DNA of 64,000 nucleotides from AC-32 sp963821495 (GCA_963821495.1 CAWGEA010000003.1:2356001-2420000); one strand, 5' to 3'; shown: positions 34,691 through 44,250, counted from the stretch's first letter. Program-made: numbers and translations. Notes: a model not told the origin generated them from the sequence alone.

Positions 34691-35734
34691 CTACTGCGCG
34701 AGCGTCACCTTCGAGAGGCCCGCCGGGTGGTCGGGATCGAGGCCCTTCGCGCGCGCGAGCGCGGCCGCGAAGAGCTGCCCGGGCACGACGGACAGCAGCG
34801 GCGAGAGCACGGGCAGCGGTGCCTGGGGCACCGGCAGCCGGAACGGGGCGTCGGCGACCTCGTTCGCCGCGCTGCCGCAGGCGACGAGCGTCGCGCCCGC
34901 CTGCTTCGCGAGCCCCGCCGCCGCGATCAGCGCCGGTAGGCACTCGTCGCGCGAGGCGATCGTCCAGACCGGGAAGAGCGCGTCCACGGCCGCGATCGGC
35001 CCGTGCGAGAGGTCGGTCGAGGTCAGCGGCTCGGCCGCCACGCGGCAGGTCTCGGTCAGCTTCAGCGCCACCTCGCGGGCGGTACCGAGCTCGACGCCGC
35101 GACCGATCACGTACATCCGGCCGACGTAGGCGAACGTGGTCGCGAGCGGAGCGACCGCCGCCTGCAGCGACGGCAGCAGGCGCTCGAGCTCGTCGGCCAC
35201 CCACAGCAGCGCGTCGGCGACCTCGTCGCCGCGCCCGGCCGCGGCACCGCCGAGCAGCGCCAGCGCGGCGAGCGTGTTCAGGAACGTCTTCGAGGCCGCA
35301 ACCGCGCGCTCCTCGCCCGCCGCGAGCGAGAGCGAGCGCTCCGCGGCCCGTGCCAGCTCCGACCCGTCGTCGTTGGTGAGCGCGACCGTCAGCCCGCCTC
35401 GCTCGCGCGCGCCGGTCGTGTAGGCCACGACGTCGGGCGTGCGGCCGGACTGCGAGAGCGCGAGCACGGCCGAGCGCGAGAAGTCGAGCTCGGCGTGGTA
35501 GTAGGCGGTCAGGGAGATCGAATCCCGGAAGGCCGTCCAGCCGGCGAGCAGCCCGAGCGCGTAGACGCCGTAGGAGGCTGCCGCGTCGGAGGAGCCGTGG
35601 CCGACGAGCCTGACGGTCGTCACCCCCCGCTCGGCGAACGCCGCCGCCACCTCCTCGATCGCAACCCGCTCCGCGACGAGCCGGCGCAGCGCTTCCGGCT
35701 GCTCGTGGATCTCGGCGAGAAACGTCTCGGGCAC
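34691..35734 (-). CDS. SIS-domain sugar-phosphate isomerase/deaminase (GlmS isomerase-like)
   Basis: 347 residues with two SIS domains and no glutaminase domain. It begins LAEIHEQPEALRRLV, as in GlmS-related proteins, then VGHGSSDAAAS, LSQSGRTPDVV, AASKTFLNTLAALA, VIGRGVELGTAREVALKLTE (landmark GRGVELGTA) and LSHGP. Such proteins act as glucosamine-6-phosphate deaminases or aldose-ketose isomerases. The cluster context favours amino-sugar 6-phosphates. It overlaps msmK by 1 bp. Confidence 0.82.
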   Translation of the reverse strand: MPETFLAEIHEQPEALRRLVAERVAIEEVAAAFAERGVTTVRLVGHGSSDAAASYGVYALGLLAGWTAFRDSISLTAYYHAELDFSRSAVLALSQSGRTPDVVAYTTGARERGGLTVALTNDDGSELARAAERSLSLAAGEERAVAASKTFLNTLAALALLGGAAAGRGDEVADALLWVADELERLLPSLQAAVAPLATTFAYVGRMYVIGRGVELGTAREVALKLTETCRVAAEPLTSTDLSHGPIAAVDALFPVWTIASRDECLPALIAAAGLAKQAGATLVACGSAANEVADAPFRLPVPQAPLPVLSPLLSVVPGQLFAAALARAKGLDPDHPAGLSKVTLAQ

Positions 35735-36822
35735 TAGCCGCTGCCGAGCCGCTCGCCCGTCTCGCGGTCGAAGAGGTGCGCTTCGCCCGGGCGCACTCGC
35801 AAGGCGACGCGCTGGCCGCGACTCGGCGCGAGCTTCGCCTGCGTGCGCGCGACGAGACGCGTCGTGCCCGCGCCCTCGCGCAGGTGCGCCGCGCAGAAGA
35901 CGTAGGCGTCGGCGCCGAACTCCTCGACCACCTCGACGTCGGCCGGGATTCCCTCTGCGCCCAGCTCGAGCGCCTCGGGACGGAGGCCGAGCACGACCTC
36001 CGAGCGCCCATTCGTCGCGGCGGCTGCCGCGCCCAGCTCGACCGGCTGCCCGCCGAGCGACACCGATCCGTTTGCGCCGAGCGGCACCTCGCAGAGGTTC
36101 ATCGCCGGCGAGCCGATGAAACCGGCGACGAAGCGGTTGACCGGCCGGTCGTAGAGCTCCCGCGGCGTCCCGACCTGCTGCAGCCGGCCACCGTCGAGCA
36201 CGGCGACCCGGTGGCCGAGCGTCATCGCCTCGGACTGGTCGTGCGTGACGTACACGGTCGTGATCCCGAGGTCGTGCTGGAGCGCTGCGACATCCGCGCG
36301 CATCTGGACGCGCAGCTTCGCGTCGAGGTTCGAGAGCGGCTCGTCCATCAGGAACACGCTCGGCAGGCGCACGATCGCGCGCCCCATCGCGACGCGCTGG
36401 CGCTCGCCGCCGGAGAGCTGCGAGGGCTTGCGGTCGAGGAAGCGCTCGAGGCCGAGGCGCGCAGCGACCTCGGCCGCCTTCCGCTCTCGCTCGGCCTTCT
36501 TGACGCCGGCCATCTTCAGCGGAAAGGCGATGTTCTGCGAGACGGTCAGGTACGGGTAGAGCGCGTAGTTCTGGAACACCATCGCGATGTCGCGCTTCTT
36601 CGGCGGCAGGTCGGTCACGTCGCGCCCGCCGATCAGCACCGCGCCCGCGTCGACCTCCTCGAGGCCGGCGAGCATCCGCAGCGCGGTCGTCTTGCCGGAG
36701 CCCGACGGGCCGACAAGCACCATCAGCTCTCCGTCGGCGACGTCGAGGTCGAGTGCGTCCACCGCCGGGCTGTCGCTCCCCGTGTAGAGCTTCGTCGCCT
36801 GGACGTAACGGACGTCAGCCAT
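35734..36822 (-). CDS. ABC transporter ATPase, MsmK/UgpC type
   Basis: 362 residues: Walker A GPSGSGKTT near residue 38, Q-loop FQNYALYP, signature LSGGERQRVAMGRA, Walker B VFLMDEPLSNLDA, switch His in THDQ, and the C-terminal TOBE/OB regulatory region of sugar importers. It would energise the two permeases encoded at 39108-40981. It overlaps the kinase gene by 8 bp. Confidence 0.93.
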   Translation of the reverse strand: MADVRYVQATKLYTGSDSPAVDALDLDVADGELMVLVGPSGSGKTTALRMLAGLEEVDAGAVLIGGRDVTDLPPKKRDIAMVFQNYALYPYLTVSQNIAFPLKMAGVKKAERERKAAEVAARLGLERFLDRKPSQLSGGERQRVAMGRAIVRLPSVFLMDEPLSNLDAKLRVQMRADVAALQHDLGITTVYVTHDQSEAMTLGHRVAVLDGGRLQQVGTPRELYDRPVNRFVAGFIGSPAMNLCEVPLGANGSVSLGGQPVELGAAAAATNGRSEVVLGLRPEALELGAEGIPADVEVVEEFGADAYVFCAAHLREGAGTTRLVARTQAKLAPSRGQRVALRVRPGEAHLFDRETGERLGSG

Positions 36823-37798
36823 CGCCGCCTCCCCGCTCCGCGGCCACCGCCGCCTCGAGCTCCTCGCGCGCCCGCCGCTGCGCCTCGGCCTCGGCGCCGA
36901 CGGCGTCGAGCCCGAGCAGCGCCGCGCCCACGATCGGCGGCGAGCCCGGCGCCACCACCGAGGCGCTCGGCGCGAGCCGCCGCAGCTCGTCCTCGACCGC
37001 GGCGCTCAGGCGCCCGTCGCCCTGCAGCAGGCCGCCGCCGAGCAGGACCTCCGCCGGCTCGTCGGCCAGGTCGAGCCGCTCGAGGGCGACCCGGGCCATC
37101 GCGACGATCTCGGCGGCGAGCCGGTCGACGATCCCGGCCGCGGCCGCGTCGTGCTCCGCCTCCGCGAAGACGACCGGCGGCAGCTCCAGCAGTCGGCGCG
37201 CGGGGATCTCGCCGCGGTGGATCGCCTCGGCGACCTGCGTCGGCGTCTCGAGCCCGAAGTGTCCCGGCACGGCCCGCTCGAGCGAGGTGTGCGGCCCGCG
37301 CCCGTCCTCCCCGCGCGCCGCGGCGAAGAGTGCGGCGTAGCCGACGTCGGAGCCGCCGCCCCAGTCGCCGGTGATCTGGCCGAGGGCAGGGAAGCGCGCG
37401 TGGCGGCCGTCGGCGGCGACCCCGACGCAGTTGATCCCGGAGCCGCAGACCACTGCGACACCCCAGCCGCGCTCGGTGCCGGCGCGCAGGACGGCGAAGG
37501 TGTCGTTGTCTACTACCACGCGCTCGGCCCAGCGCCGCGCCTCGATCGCCTCGCGCAGCTCCCGCTCCTCGCTCGGGAAGTCGACCCCGGACATGTTCAG
37601 CTGCGCGACCTCCGCCTCGCCGGGTTGCCCACCCGCCTCCGCGAAGAGCCGGTCGAGCACGCCGAGCGCGCGCTCGAGGCCGAGGTTCTGCGGCGAGCTC
37701 TCCGACCCGCGGACGAGCTCCAGCAGCGCGCCGTCGCGGCCGAGCCGGGCGAGATGCGTCTTCGAGGCGCCCCCGTCCACGGCGATCACTGCCGCCAC
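36815..37798 (-). CDS. BadF/BadG/BcrA-type kinase, probable N-acetylglucosamine kinase
   Basis: 327 residues of the ASKHA fold: phosphate-1 loop AVDGGASKT, a conserved VDNDTFAVLRAG, phosphate-2 VCGSGINCVG, GQITGDWGGGSDVG, and the adenosine loop LLGGGLLQG. This subgroup is usually annotated as N-acetylglucosamine kinase. GTG at 37798 was chosen because it follows the GH4 stop by 1 nt and starts just before the phosphate-1 loop; a TTG at 37810 is possible. Confidence 0.8.
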   Translation of the reverse strand: MAAVIAVDGGASKTHLARLGRDGALLELVRGSESSPQNLGLERALGVLDRLFAEAGGQPGEAEVAQLNMSGVDFPSEERELREAIEARRWAERVVVDNDTFAVLRAGTERGWGVAVVCGSGINCVGVAADGRHARFPALGQITGDWGGGSDVGYAALFAAARGEDGRGPHTSLERAVPGHFGLETPTQVAEAIHRGEIPARRLLELPPVVFAEAEHDAAAAGIVDRLAAEIVAMARVALERLDLADEPAEVLLGGGLLQGDGRLSAAVEDELRRLAPSASVVAPGSPPIVGAALLGLDAVGAEAEAQRRAREELEAAVAAERGGGDG

Positions 37799-37799
37799 G

Positions 37800-39111
37800 T
37801 CACGCGGCAACCTCGGGATCTGTTCGGTGGACCGAGCGACGACGACCTCCAGCCGAACAGACGCGGCTCACCCGTGCCTCCTGCTCGAGCAGTGGCTCGG
37901 CCAGCTCCTGGACAAGCGCGTCCTGGCCAATCAGCGGATGGGCGAGCAGCGCCTTGCGGGCGAGGGCGCCGTCCTGCTCGGCCGCGGCACGGGCGGCCAG
38001 TCGCTCGTAGGCCGCGACGTGCTGGACGAGCCCGAGCAGCTCCGGCGCGAGCGGCTCCTGCGGCAGCGGCGCGATCTCGTCGCGGCCGACGCGGGCCGGC
38101 ACCTCGACGACGTCGTCGGCGGCAAGTCCGGCCAGCGTTCCCTCGTTGCGGACGTCGACCTCGTGCACGTTGCCGTCTCCGGTCGCAAGCGAGCGGACCA
38201 GGCCGACCGCCGCCTCGCTGTAGAACGCGCCGCCGCGTTGTTCGAGCAGGGCGGGCTTCTCGGCGAGCTGCGGGTCGCGGTAGAGGTCGAGCAGCTCCCG
38301 CTCGATCTGCCATCACGCGCGCCGCGCGCGGCGTCTCGCCGAGCTGCTCGGCGAGGACGCGGTCGTGCGCGTAGAAGTAGCGCAGATAGTACGACGGCAC
38401 CGCGCCGAGCTCGTCCAGCAGCCGCCGCGGCAGCTCGAGCTCCTCGGCCAGCTCGTCGCCGTGCTCGGCCAGCAGCTCGGGCAGGACGTCGCCGCCGTCG
38501 ACGTGCACGGCGCGAACCCACGTCAGGTGGTTGAGCCCGACCTGGTCGACCACGACCCGCTCGGGCTCGACGCCGAGGCTGCGTGCGAACGAACGCTGGA
38601 AGGTGATCGCCACGTTGCAGAGGCCGACGGCGCGGTGGCCGGCGTCGAGCAGCGCCCGCGTGACGATCCCGACGGGGTTGGTGAAGTCGACGATCCACGC
38701 GCCGTCGGCGGCCCGCTCGCGGACGGCCTCCGCGATCGAGAGCACGACCGGAACGGTCCGGAATGCCTTCGCGAGCCCGCCCGCGCCGGTCGTCTCCTGG
38801 CCGATGCAGCCGCAGGCGAGAGGGACGGTCTCGTCGCGCAGCCGCGCCTCCTGGCCGCCGACGCGGATCTGAATCAGCACGTAGTCGGCGCCGTCGAGCG
38901 CCCGGTCGAGGTCGCCGGTCTGCTCCAGTCGCCCCTCGTAGCCCTGCCGGTCGAGCATCCGCTGCGCGAGCCCGCCGACGACCTCGAGCCGCTCCGCGTC
39001 GACGTCGTGCAGCACGAGCTCGCGCACGTCGATCGCCTCGCGCTCGCGGCCGAGGCCCGACACGAGCTCCGGCGTGTACGTGGAGCCGGCGCCGACGACC
39101 GCCACCTTCAT
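37800..39111 (-). pseudogene. Family GH4 glycosidase (6-phospho-beta-glucosidase-like) with a frameshift
   Basis: NAD- and metal-dependent glycosidase, 436 residues if the frame is repaired. Start MKVAVVGAGSTYTPELV, GH4 residues CNVAITF and QVGLNHLTWV, and the C-terminal part HEVDVRNEGTLAGL with LARKALLAHPLI. The frame breaks near 38309, where one extra base turns RVMA-IERELLDLY into a wrong reading. Both parts are otherwise conserved. The ATG overlaps the permease stop (ATGA). A hydrolase acting on phosphorylated disaccharides beside an ABC importer is unusual, unless the kinase acts first. Confidence 0.85.
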
Positions 39112-39995
39112 CCCTTCACCCCCGTCAGGGTCACGCCCTCGACGAAGGCCCTCTGCGCCAGGAAGAAGAGAATGATCACGGGCGCCATCACGATCAGCGT
39201 CGCGGCCATGACGAGGTTCCACTGCACCTGGTAGAGCGAGCGGAACTGCGACAGGCCGAGCGACAGCGTCCAGTGCTGCGAGCTCTCGCCGGTGTAGAGC
39301 AGCGGGCCGAAGAAGTCGTTGAAGCAGAACAGGAACGAAAACAGCGCGACGGCCGCGATCGCCGGCTTCGCCAGCCGCAGCACCACGGTCGTCAGGATCC
39401 GGAACTCGCCGCACCCGTCGACGCGCGCCGCGTCGAGGTACTCCTCGGGGATGGTGAGGAAGAACTGGCGCAGCAGGAAGATCGAGAAGGCGTCGCCGAG
39501 GTAGTTCGGCAGGATCAGCGGCCAGAGCGAGCCGACGAGGTGCACCTTCGCCCACAACACGTAGACGGGCACGATCGTCACCTGCGGCGGGAGCATCATC
39601 GCGACGAGCGTGATCAGGAAGACGGCGTCGCGGCCGCGCCAGCGCAGACGCGAGAGCGCGTAGGCCACCGGGATGCTCGACACCAGCAGGCCGAGCGTCG
39701 CAAGGCCGCCGTAGAGAAGCGTGTTCAGCGCGTAGCGCAACATCGGCGCCTTCGAGAACACGTCGACGTAGTTGTGCCACGCAAAGGGCTCGGGCCAGAG
39801 CCGGGACGAGAGCGCCTGGTGGCTCGTCATCAGCGAGGTGAGCACGATGAAGATGAACGGCAGCAGGAAGATGACCGCGGCCGCGATGAGCAGGCTGTGG
39901 GTGGCGACCGCCGTCAGGAACCGCTTGCGCCTGATCGCGACCGGCGGCCGGCGGCGGACGAACGAGGCCTCGACCGGGGCGGCCTGCGTGCTCAC
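39108..39995 (-). CDS. Sugar ABC transporter permease, MalG type
   Basis: 295 residues with six membrane helices and the EAA loop EYLDAARVDGCGEFRILTTVV (landmark AARVDGCGEF) that contacts the ATPase. It ends in GVKG like MalG-type proteins. GTG at 39995 overlaps the stop of the other permease (GTGA). Confidence 0.93.
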   Translation of the reverse strand: MSTQAAPVEASFVRRRPPVAIRRKRFLTAVATHSLLIAAAVIFLLPFIFIVLTSLMTSHQALSSRLWPEPFAWHNYVDVFSKAPMLRYALNTLLYGGLATLGLLVSSIPVAYALSRLRWRGRDAVFLITLVAMMLPPQVTIVPVYVLWAKVHLVGSLWPLILPNYLGDAFSIFLLRQFFLTIPEEYLDAARVDGCGEFRILTTVVLRLAKPAIAAVALFSFLFCFNDFFGPLLYTGESSQHWTLSLGLSQFRSLYQVQWNLVMAATLIVMAPVIILFFLAQRAFVEGVTLTGVKG

Positions 39996-40981
39996 CGGCC
40001 CGGCCCCTGGTAGTGCACGAACCGGCGCGAGTTCTGAACGATCACGAAGGTGACGGCGAAGGCGACCGCGAGCAGCAGCATCGCCATCGCCGAGGCGTAG
40101 CCCATGTTGAAGTAGCGGAAGCCCTGCTGGTAGAGCAGCACGGGGTAGAAGAGCGTCGAGTCCTCCGGGTAGCCGAGGGAGTTCGCCGCCTCGGCCGAGT
40201 ACGTGGCCGAGCCGCCGGCGACACTCGCCGCGACGTAGGCCTGCGTGAAGTACTGCATGCCCTCGATCACCCCGATCACGACCGCGAACAGGATCACGGG
40301 GCTGATCGTCGGCAGCGTCACGAACCGCATCCGCGCGACGGCGCCGGCCCCGTCCAGCTCGGCGGACTCGTACAGGTGCCGCGGCACGTCGAGCACGGCG
40401 GCGAGGAAGATGATCATCGTGTTGCCGACGCCCCAGAGGGCGAGCATCGTGAGCGAGGGCTTGGACCACTGCGGCGAGTCGAACCAGAGCGGGCCCTCGA
40501 TCCCGAGCTTGGCCAGGATCGTGTTCACCGGCCCCGTGGCGGGGTTCAGCAGGTACACGAAGCCGAGCGTGGCCGCGACCGGCGGCGCCAGGGCGGGCAG
40601 GTAGAAGACCGTCCGGAAGACGCCGACCCCGCTGCGGGCACGCGCGAGCATGATCGCGATCCCGAGCGCGAAGACCACCTGCAGCGGGACCGCGATCGCG
40701 ATGAACCAGAGCGTGTTCTTGACCGCCGGCCAGATCGTCTGGTCGGTCGTGAAGAGGTAGCGGTAGTTCGCGAACCCGATCCAGCGAGGCGAGGAGAGCA
40801 GGTCGTAGTGCGTGAAGGACAGGTACGCGCTCATCACCAGCGGGTAGCCGAAGAAGACCGTGAAGCCGACGATCCAGGGGCTCATGAAGGCGGCCACGAG
40901 CCCCCGGCGGCGCCAGGCAGCCCGGCGCTTCGCCCGGGTGCGGTCGAGCAGCAGCGGCGGGTGCGCTGCGGGCGCGCTCAC
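39992..40981 (-). CDS. Sugar ABC transporter permease, MalF type
   Basis: 329 residues, six to seven helices, starting with a basic segment then FMSPWIVGFTVFFGYPL; EAA loop ESAELDGAGAVARMRFVTLP (landmark AELDGAGAVARM). Pairs with the MalG-type permease just downstream. GTG start 1 bp after the binding-protein gene's stop. Confidence 0.93.
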   Translation of the reverse strand: MSAPAAHPPLLLDRTRAKRRAAWRRRGLVAAFMSPWIVGFTVFFGYPLVMSAYLSFTHYDLLSSPRWIGFANYRYLFTTDQTIWPAVKNTLWFIAIAVPLQVVFALGIAIMLARARSGVGVFRTVFYLPALAPPVAATLGFVYLLNPATGPVNTILAKLGIEGPLWFDSPQWSKPSLTMLALWGVGNTMIIFLAAVLDVPRHLYESAELDGAGAVARMRFVTLPTISPVILFAVVIGVIEGMQYFTQAYVAASVAGGSATYSAEAANSLGYPEDSTLFYPVLLYQQGFRYFNMGYASAMAMLLLAVAFAVTFVIVQNSRRFVHYQGPGR

Positions 40982-40982
40982 C

Positions 40983-42314
40983 TCACGGGGCCTGTCCGGC
41001 CTGCGCCTGCTTCAGCTGCGCGTCGATCTGCTTGTCCACGTTCGCGAGCCCGCCCTCGAGGTCGGTCTTGGAACCCGAGACGTACTTCGAGACGAAGCTC
41101 TGGAACGTCTCCTGGTTCGCCGCGCCGATGCGCGTGATCGGCGTCGTCGTCGTGTGCGCGTTGCCGAAGACGTCGAGGAACGTCTTGAACGCGGGAAGCG
41201 GCGCCAGTGCCGGCGACTTCAACGAGTCGAACGTGGTCGGGACGTTCTGGATCCCGTTCGAGAGCTTTGCGAGCGCGCCCGCGTTGGTGCCGAGGTACTT
41301 CACGAGCAGCCAGGCCTGGTCCTTGTGCTTGGACGTCTTCGGGATGCCGATGATGCTGCCGGTGACGTAGCCAGCACCGTAGAGGTCTTGCTTGTCGTCC
41401 GCGACCGGGAACGGAGCCGTCGCGTACTTCAGCTCCGGGTGCTCGCGCTTGATGAACGCGACGCGCCACTCGCCGTCGAGGTGCATCGCGACCTTGCCCG
41501 TCTCGAAGGCGTTCGACTCGGAGAACTCGTCGCCGGCGCCCGCGTTGAAGCGGACGAGGTTGTCGTAGCCGTACCAGTCGACGAGGCTCTTCTGCCAGCG
41601 CAGCTGGTCAGCCCATTCGGGCGTGTTCAGGCTCGACTTGTCGCCGTTCATCCACTGCGCGCCCCACGACGGGCCGAGGTGCGCCGGGACGTTCTCGTAC
41701 CAACTCGGGAACGGGTTGAAGCCGACGACCTTCAGCTTGCCGCCCGAGTCGCGCTGCGTCAGCTTCTTCGCCATCGCGGTCAGCTGCGAGATCGTCTTCG
41801 GCGGGGTCTTGTAGCCCGCCTTCGCGAGGAGGGTCTTGTTGTAGTAGAGGCCGTACGTGTCGGCGAGCATCGGGAGGGCGCAGCGGGTGCCTTCAAAGAC
41901 CGTGTACTCGCGCGGGGCCTTCGGGAACATCGACTCGTCGACCCCGTCGCGCTTCAGGTAGGAGCCGAGGTCGATCCAGGCGCCGCTCGGGCAGAACGCG
42001 CCCGTGTTGTCGGAGCTGAACGACTGCGCGACGTCAGGCGCGTTGCCGCCGCGGATCGCCGCCACGATCTTGTCGTCGTTCGTGCCGCCGATCACCTTGA
42101 CGTGGATGCCGGCGTGGGTCGCCTCGAAGTCCTTCACGACCGCCTTCAGCGTCTTCAGCTCCGGATCGACGAACGGGGTCCACATGGTGATGTTCGCGGG
42201 CTCGACCTTGGTGGGGCCGCCGGAGGTGTTCGACTCCGACTTCTTGGAACCACCGCAGGCGCTGACCCCGAACGTCAGTGCGACCAGCAGCATTAGCGTC
42301 AGCGCCCGTCTCAT
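40983..42314 (-). CDS. Sugar ABC transporter substrate-binding lipoprotein
   Basis: 443 residues of the family 1 solute-binding fold. Signal peptide with lipobox VSAC, then NITMWTPFVDPELKTL, PDVAQSFSSD, and LADTYGLYYNKTLLAKAGY (landmark DTYGLYYNK). The ATG has a GAGGAGG site. As first gene of the minus-strand cluster and divergent from a ROK repressor, it marks the regulated promoter of the uptake operon. Confidence 0.93.
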   Translation of the reverse strand: MRRALTLMLLVALTFGVSACGGSKKSESNTSGGPTKVEPANITMWTPFVDPELKTLKAVVKDFEATHAGIHVKVIGGTNDDKIVAAIRGGNAPDVAQSFSSDNTGAFCPSGAWIDLGSYLKRDGVDESMFPKAPREYTVFEGTRCALPMLADTYGLYYNKTLLAKAGYKTPPKTISQLTAMAKKLTQRDSGGKLKVVGFNPFPSWYENVPAHLGPSWGAQWMNGDKSSLNTPEWADQLRWQKSLVDWYGYDNLVRFNAGAGDEFSESNAFETGKVAMHLDGEWRVAFIKREHPELKYATAPFPVADDKQDLYGAGYVTGSIIGIPKTSKHKDQAWLLVKYLGTNAGALAKLSNGIQNVPTTFDSLKSPALAPLPAFKTFLDVFGNAHTTTTPITRIGAANQETFQSFVSKYVSGSKTDLEGGLANVDKQIDAQLKQAQAGQAP

Positions 42315-42422
42315 CCCGTGCCTCCTCGATCTGGTTAAGGTTCCGAACGCGATCTTCTCTCGGGCGCGGCGGCGAAGTCAAGAGACTAGGCGTTCTCGTG
42401 CCGTTTCGTTAGGTTTATTGCC
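42315..42422. promoter_or_regulatory. Divergent promoter region, sugar operon / ROK regulator
   Basis: TAGGTT at 42410-42415 is 7 nt from the ROK GTG (leaderless). Related motifs GTTAAGGTT (42334-42342) and GTTAGGTT (42408-42415) lie near both genes and might be repressor half-sites; this is weak. Confidence 0.4.
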
Positions 42423-43577
42423 GTGAACGAGACCCGCCGCAAAGGTCGCGCCGTCCCCGGCCTGCTGAAGCGGATCAACGAGCGCGAGGTGCTCGAGACG
42501 ATCCGCGCCGGCGCGCCGATCTCCCGGGCGGAGATCTCCCGGCGAGCCGGGATCTCCAAGCCGACGGTCTCGCTCGCGCTGCAGTCGCTGCGCGAGTCCG
42601 GCCTGGTGCGGGAGGCCGAGCGCGCGCCGGACGGCCCGGGCTATGGCGCCGTCTACTTCGAGCCCGTGGCGGAGGCTGCGCTCGTCGTCGGGCTCGACCT
42701 CGGCGCGCGGTTCGTGCGCGGCGCGGTGTGCGACCTCGCCGGGGCGATCCGCGCGCGCCAGGACGTCGAGCTCGCCGTCGCCGACGCGGCCGGCGCCGTC
42801 GCCGCGATCTCACGGCTCCAGGCGTCGCTGCTGGAGGCGGCGGCGCTCGACCCCTCGCCCGTCGACGGCGTGGTCGTCGGCGTGCCCGGCGTGGTCGCCG
42901 GCGACGGCACGCTGCGCCTGGCCGAGAACGTCTCGGGCCTCGAGGGCCGCCCGTTCGAGCGGGAGCTGCACGAGGCGCTCGAGCTCCCGGTCGTCCTGGA
43001 GAACGACATCAACCTCGCCGCCCTCGGCGAGCAGTGGCAGGGCGTCGCGCGCGGAGTTGCAGACTTCGCCTTCCTCTCGGTGGGTACGGGCATGGGCGCA
43101 GGGCTCGTCCTCGGCGGCGAGCTCCACCGCGGGCGACACGGCGCCGCCGGCGAGGTCGACTTCGCGCTCGTCGGCATCGACGAGACGCTCGACCCGTCGG
43201 CGCCGCAGGTCACCGAGCTCGCGCACGACCTCGCGGGGCTGCGGGCGGATCCGCGCGCAGTCTTCGATGCAGCTCGGAACGGCGACGCGGGCGCAAACGC
43301 CGTCATCGACGAGATCGCGCGGCGGATCGCGCTCCACGTCGCGGCGATCGCCGGTGTGGCGGATGTCGAGCTCGTCGTCCTCGGCGGCGGGATCGGCACG
43401 AACGGCGACCTGCTGCTCGATCGGATCGGCCGGTTGCTCCGTGGCTGGCTTCCGTTCGAGCCGCGCGTCGAGGTCTCGACGCTCGGCGAGGCAGCAGTCC
43501 TGACGGGGGCACTCGCGGTCGGCCTCCAGGCAGCACTCGAGAACGTCTTCTCGAAGCGAGCCGCGATTACGGCCTAG
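42423..43577 (+). CDS. ROK-family transcriptional repressor (NagC/XylR type)
   Basis: 384 residues: N-terminal winged helix (ISRAEISRRAGISKPTVSLAL, landmark AEISRRAGISKPTV), then a ROK sugar-kinase-like domain with DLGARFVRGAVCD, ENDINLAALGE and the SVGTGMGAGLVL signature. The kinase-type second Gly motif VVLGGGIGTNGD is present. The zinc-site CxCGxxGC of active ROK kinases is absent, as in many ROK regulators. It probably represses the divergent uptake operon until its sugar ligand binds. Confidence 0.9.
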   Translation: MNETRRKGRAVPGLLKRINEREVLETIRAGAPISRAEISRRAGISKPTVSLALQSLRESGLVREAERAPDGPGYGAVYFEPVAEAALVVGLDLGARFVRGAVCDLAGAIRARQDVELAVADAAGAVAAISRLQASLLEAAALDPSPVDGVVVGVPGVVAGDGTLRLAENVSGLEGRPFERELHEALELPVVLENDINLAALGEQWQGVARGVADFAFLSVGTGMGAGLVLGGELHRGRHGAAGEVDFALVGIDETLDPSAPQVTELAHDLAGLRADPRAVFDAARNGDAGANAVIDEIARRIALHVAAIAGVADVELVVLGGGIGTNGDLLLDRIGRLLRGWLPFEPRVEVSTLGEAAVLTGALAVGLQAALENVFSKRAAITA

Positions 43578-43611
43578 CCAGCGCCGGGCCCTTCTCGGTT
43601 GTCGACTGGGC

Positions 43612-43881
43612 TCAGCGCATCTCGCTCACGAGCTCCGCCGCCGCGTCACTCGCCCTCCGCTCGTCGTCCCGCGTTACCCAGCCGTGCCGCCGCCCGTGCC
43701 GACGCCGCCGCGGTCGAAGCAGCACGTCGCAGAGCCGAGGCGCCGGGTGCCCGTTCTCGAGCCGCAGCCGCTCGATCAACTCGCTTGCCTCCGCGAACGT
43801 CTCCGGGAAGGCCTCGCCTGCTCGCTCGCAAAGCGCCGCCGCGAGTGCGTAGACCTGCCTCACCGTGGGCTTCGCATCCAT
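43612..43881 (-). CDS. Small hypothetical protein
   Basis: 89 residues beginning MDAKPTVRQVYALAAALCER, then FPETFAEASELIERLR and a basic C-terminal half (RPRRRRHGRRHGWVT). The N-terminal pattern QVYALAAALCERAGE recurs in small actinobacterial proteins as far as I remember. No function known. Convergent with the ROK gene, 34 bp away. Confidence 0.6.
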   Translation of the reverse strand: MDAKPTVRQVYALAAALCERAGEAFPETFAEASELIERLRLENGHPAPRLCDVLLRPRRRRHGRRHGWVTRDDERRASDAAAELVSEMR

Positions 43882-44209
43882 GCCGACATCGCAGCAGACA
43901 ACGTGTGACGAGTGAGTGACGTGACCGTGACGAAAGTGCACCTCTGCCTGCGCAGCCATTCCTCGAGGCCGAGGGCGGCGTGGTGGGATCGCGGCGGGAT
44001 CGCCGCCGCTGCGATCGGGATGCTGATCCCGGTCTCGGACGAGGTTGTCGCGCTCACAGGCGACGCGGACGACGTCGACGCCTCCGGCGCAGCCGTCCTG
44101 CACCACTTCTCGGACGCGTTCTTCGTGAGCATCGTGCTGTGGCGGCGGGCCGAGCAGCCGAGCGTTGCAGGCGAGCCGGTTCTCAGCACGGCGACTGAGC
44201 CCGCGAGCC
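43882..44209. other. Gap without a recognisable gene
   Basis: 328 bp. Open frames exist on both strands (for example from a GTG at 43912), but none has a start signal, a plausible end or a familiar motif. A cluster of short GTGAC/GTGAG units lies at about 43900-43930. It could be a decayed gene or regulatory spacer. Confidence 0.4.
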
Positions 44210-44243
44210 CGGGGGCGCGGGCGCTCGAACGCCCGCGCCCCCG
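44210..44243. terminator. Strong hairpin after the PhnB-like gene
   Basis: 14-bp perfect stem: C plus GGGGGCGCGGGCG (44211-44223) with CGCCCGCGCCCCC (44230-44242) plus G, loop CTCGAA. It lies 8 bp past the stop of the minus-strand gene. There is no T-run. Confidence 0.7.
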
Positions 44244-44250
44244 TCGAGAC

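Noticed and set aside
43912..44230. Possible plus-strand protein starting at the GTG at 43912
   Set aside because: The frame runs on into the region opposite the PhnB-like gene with no sensible end, and the sequence has no familiar motif.
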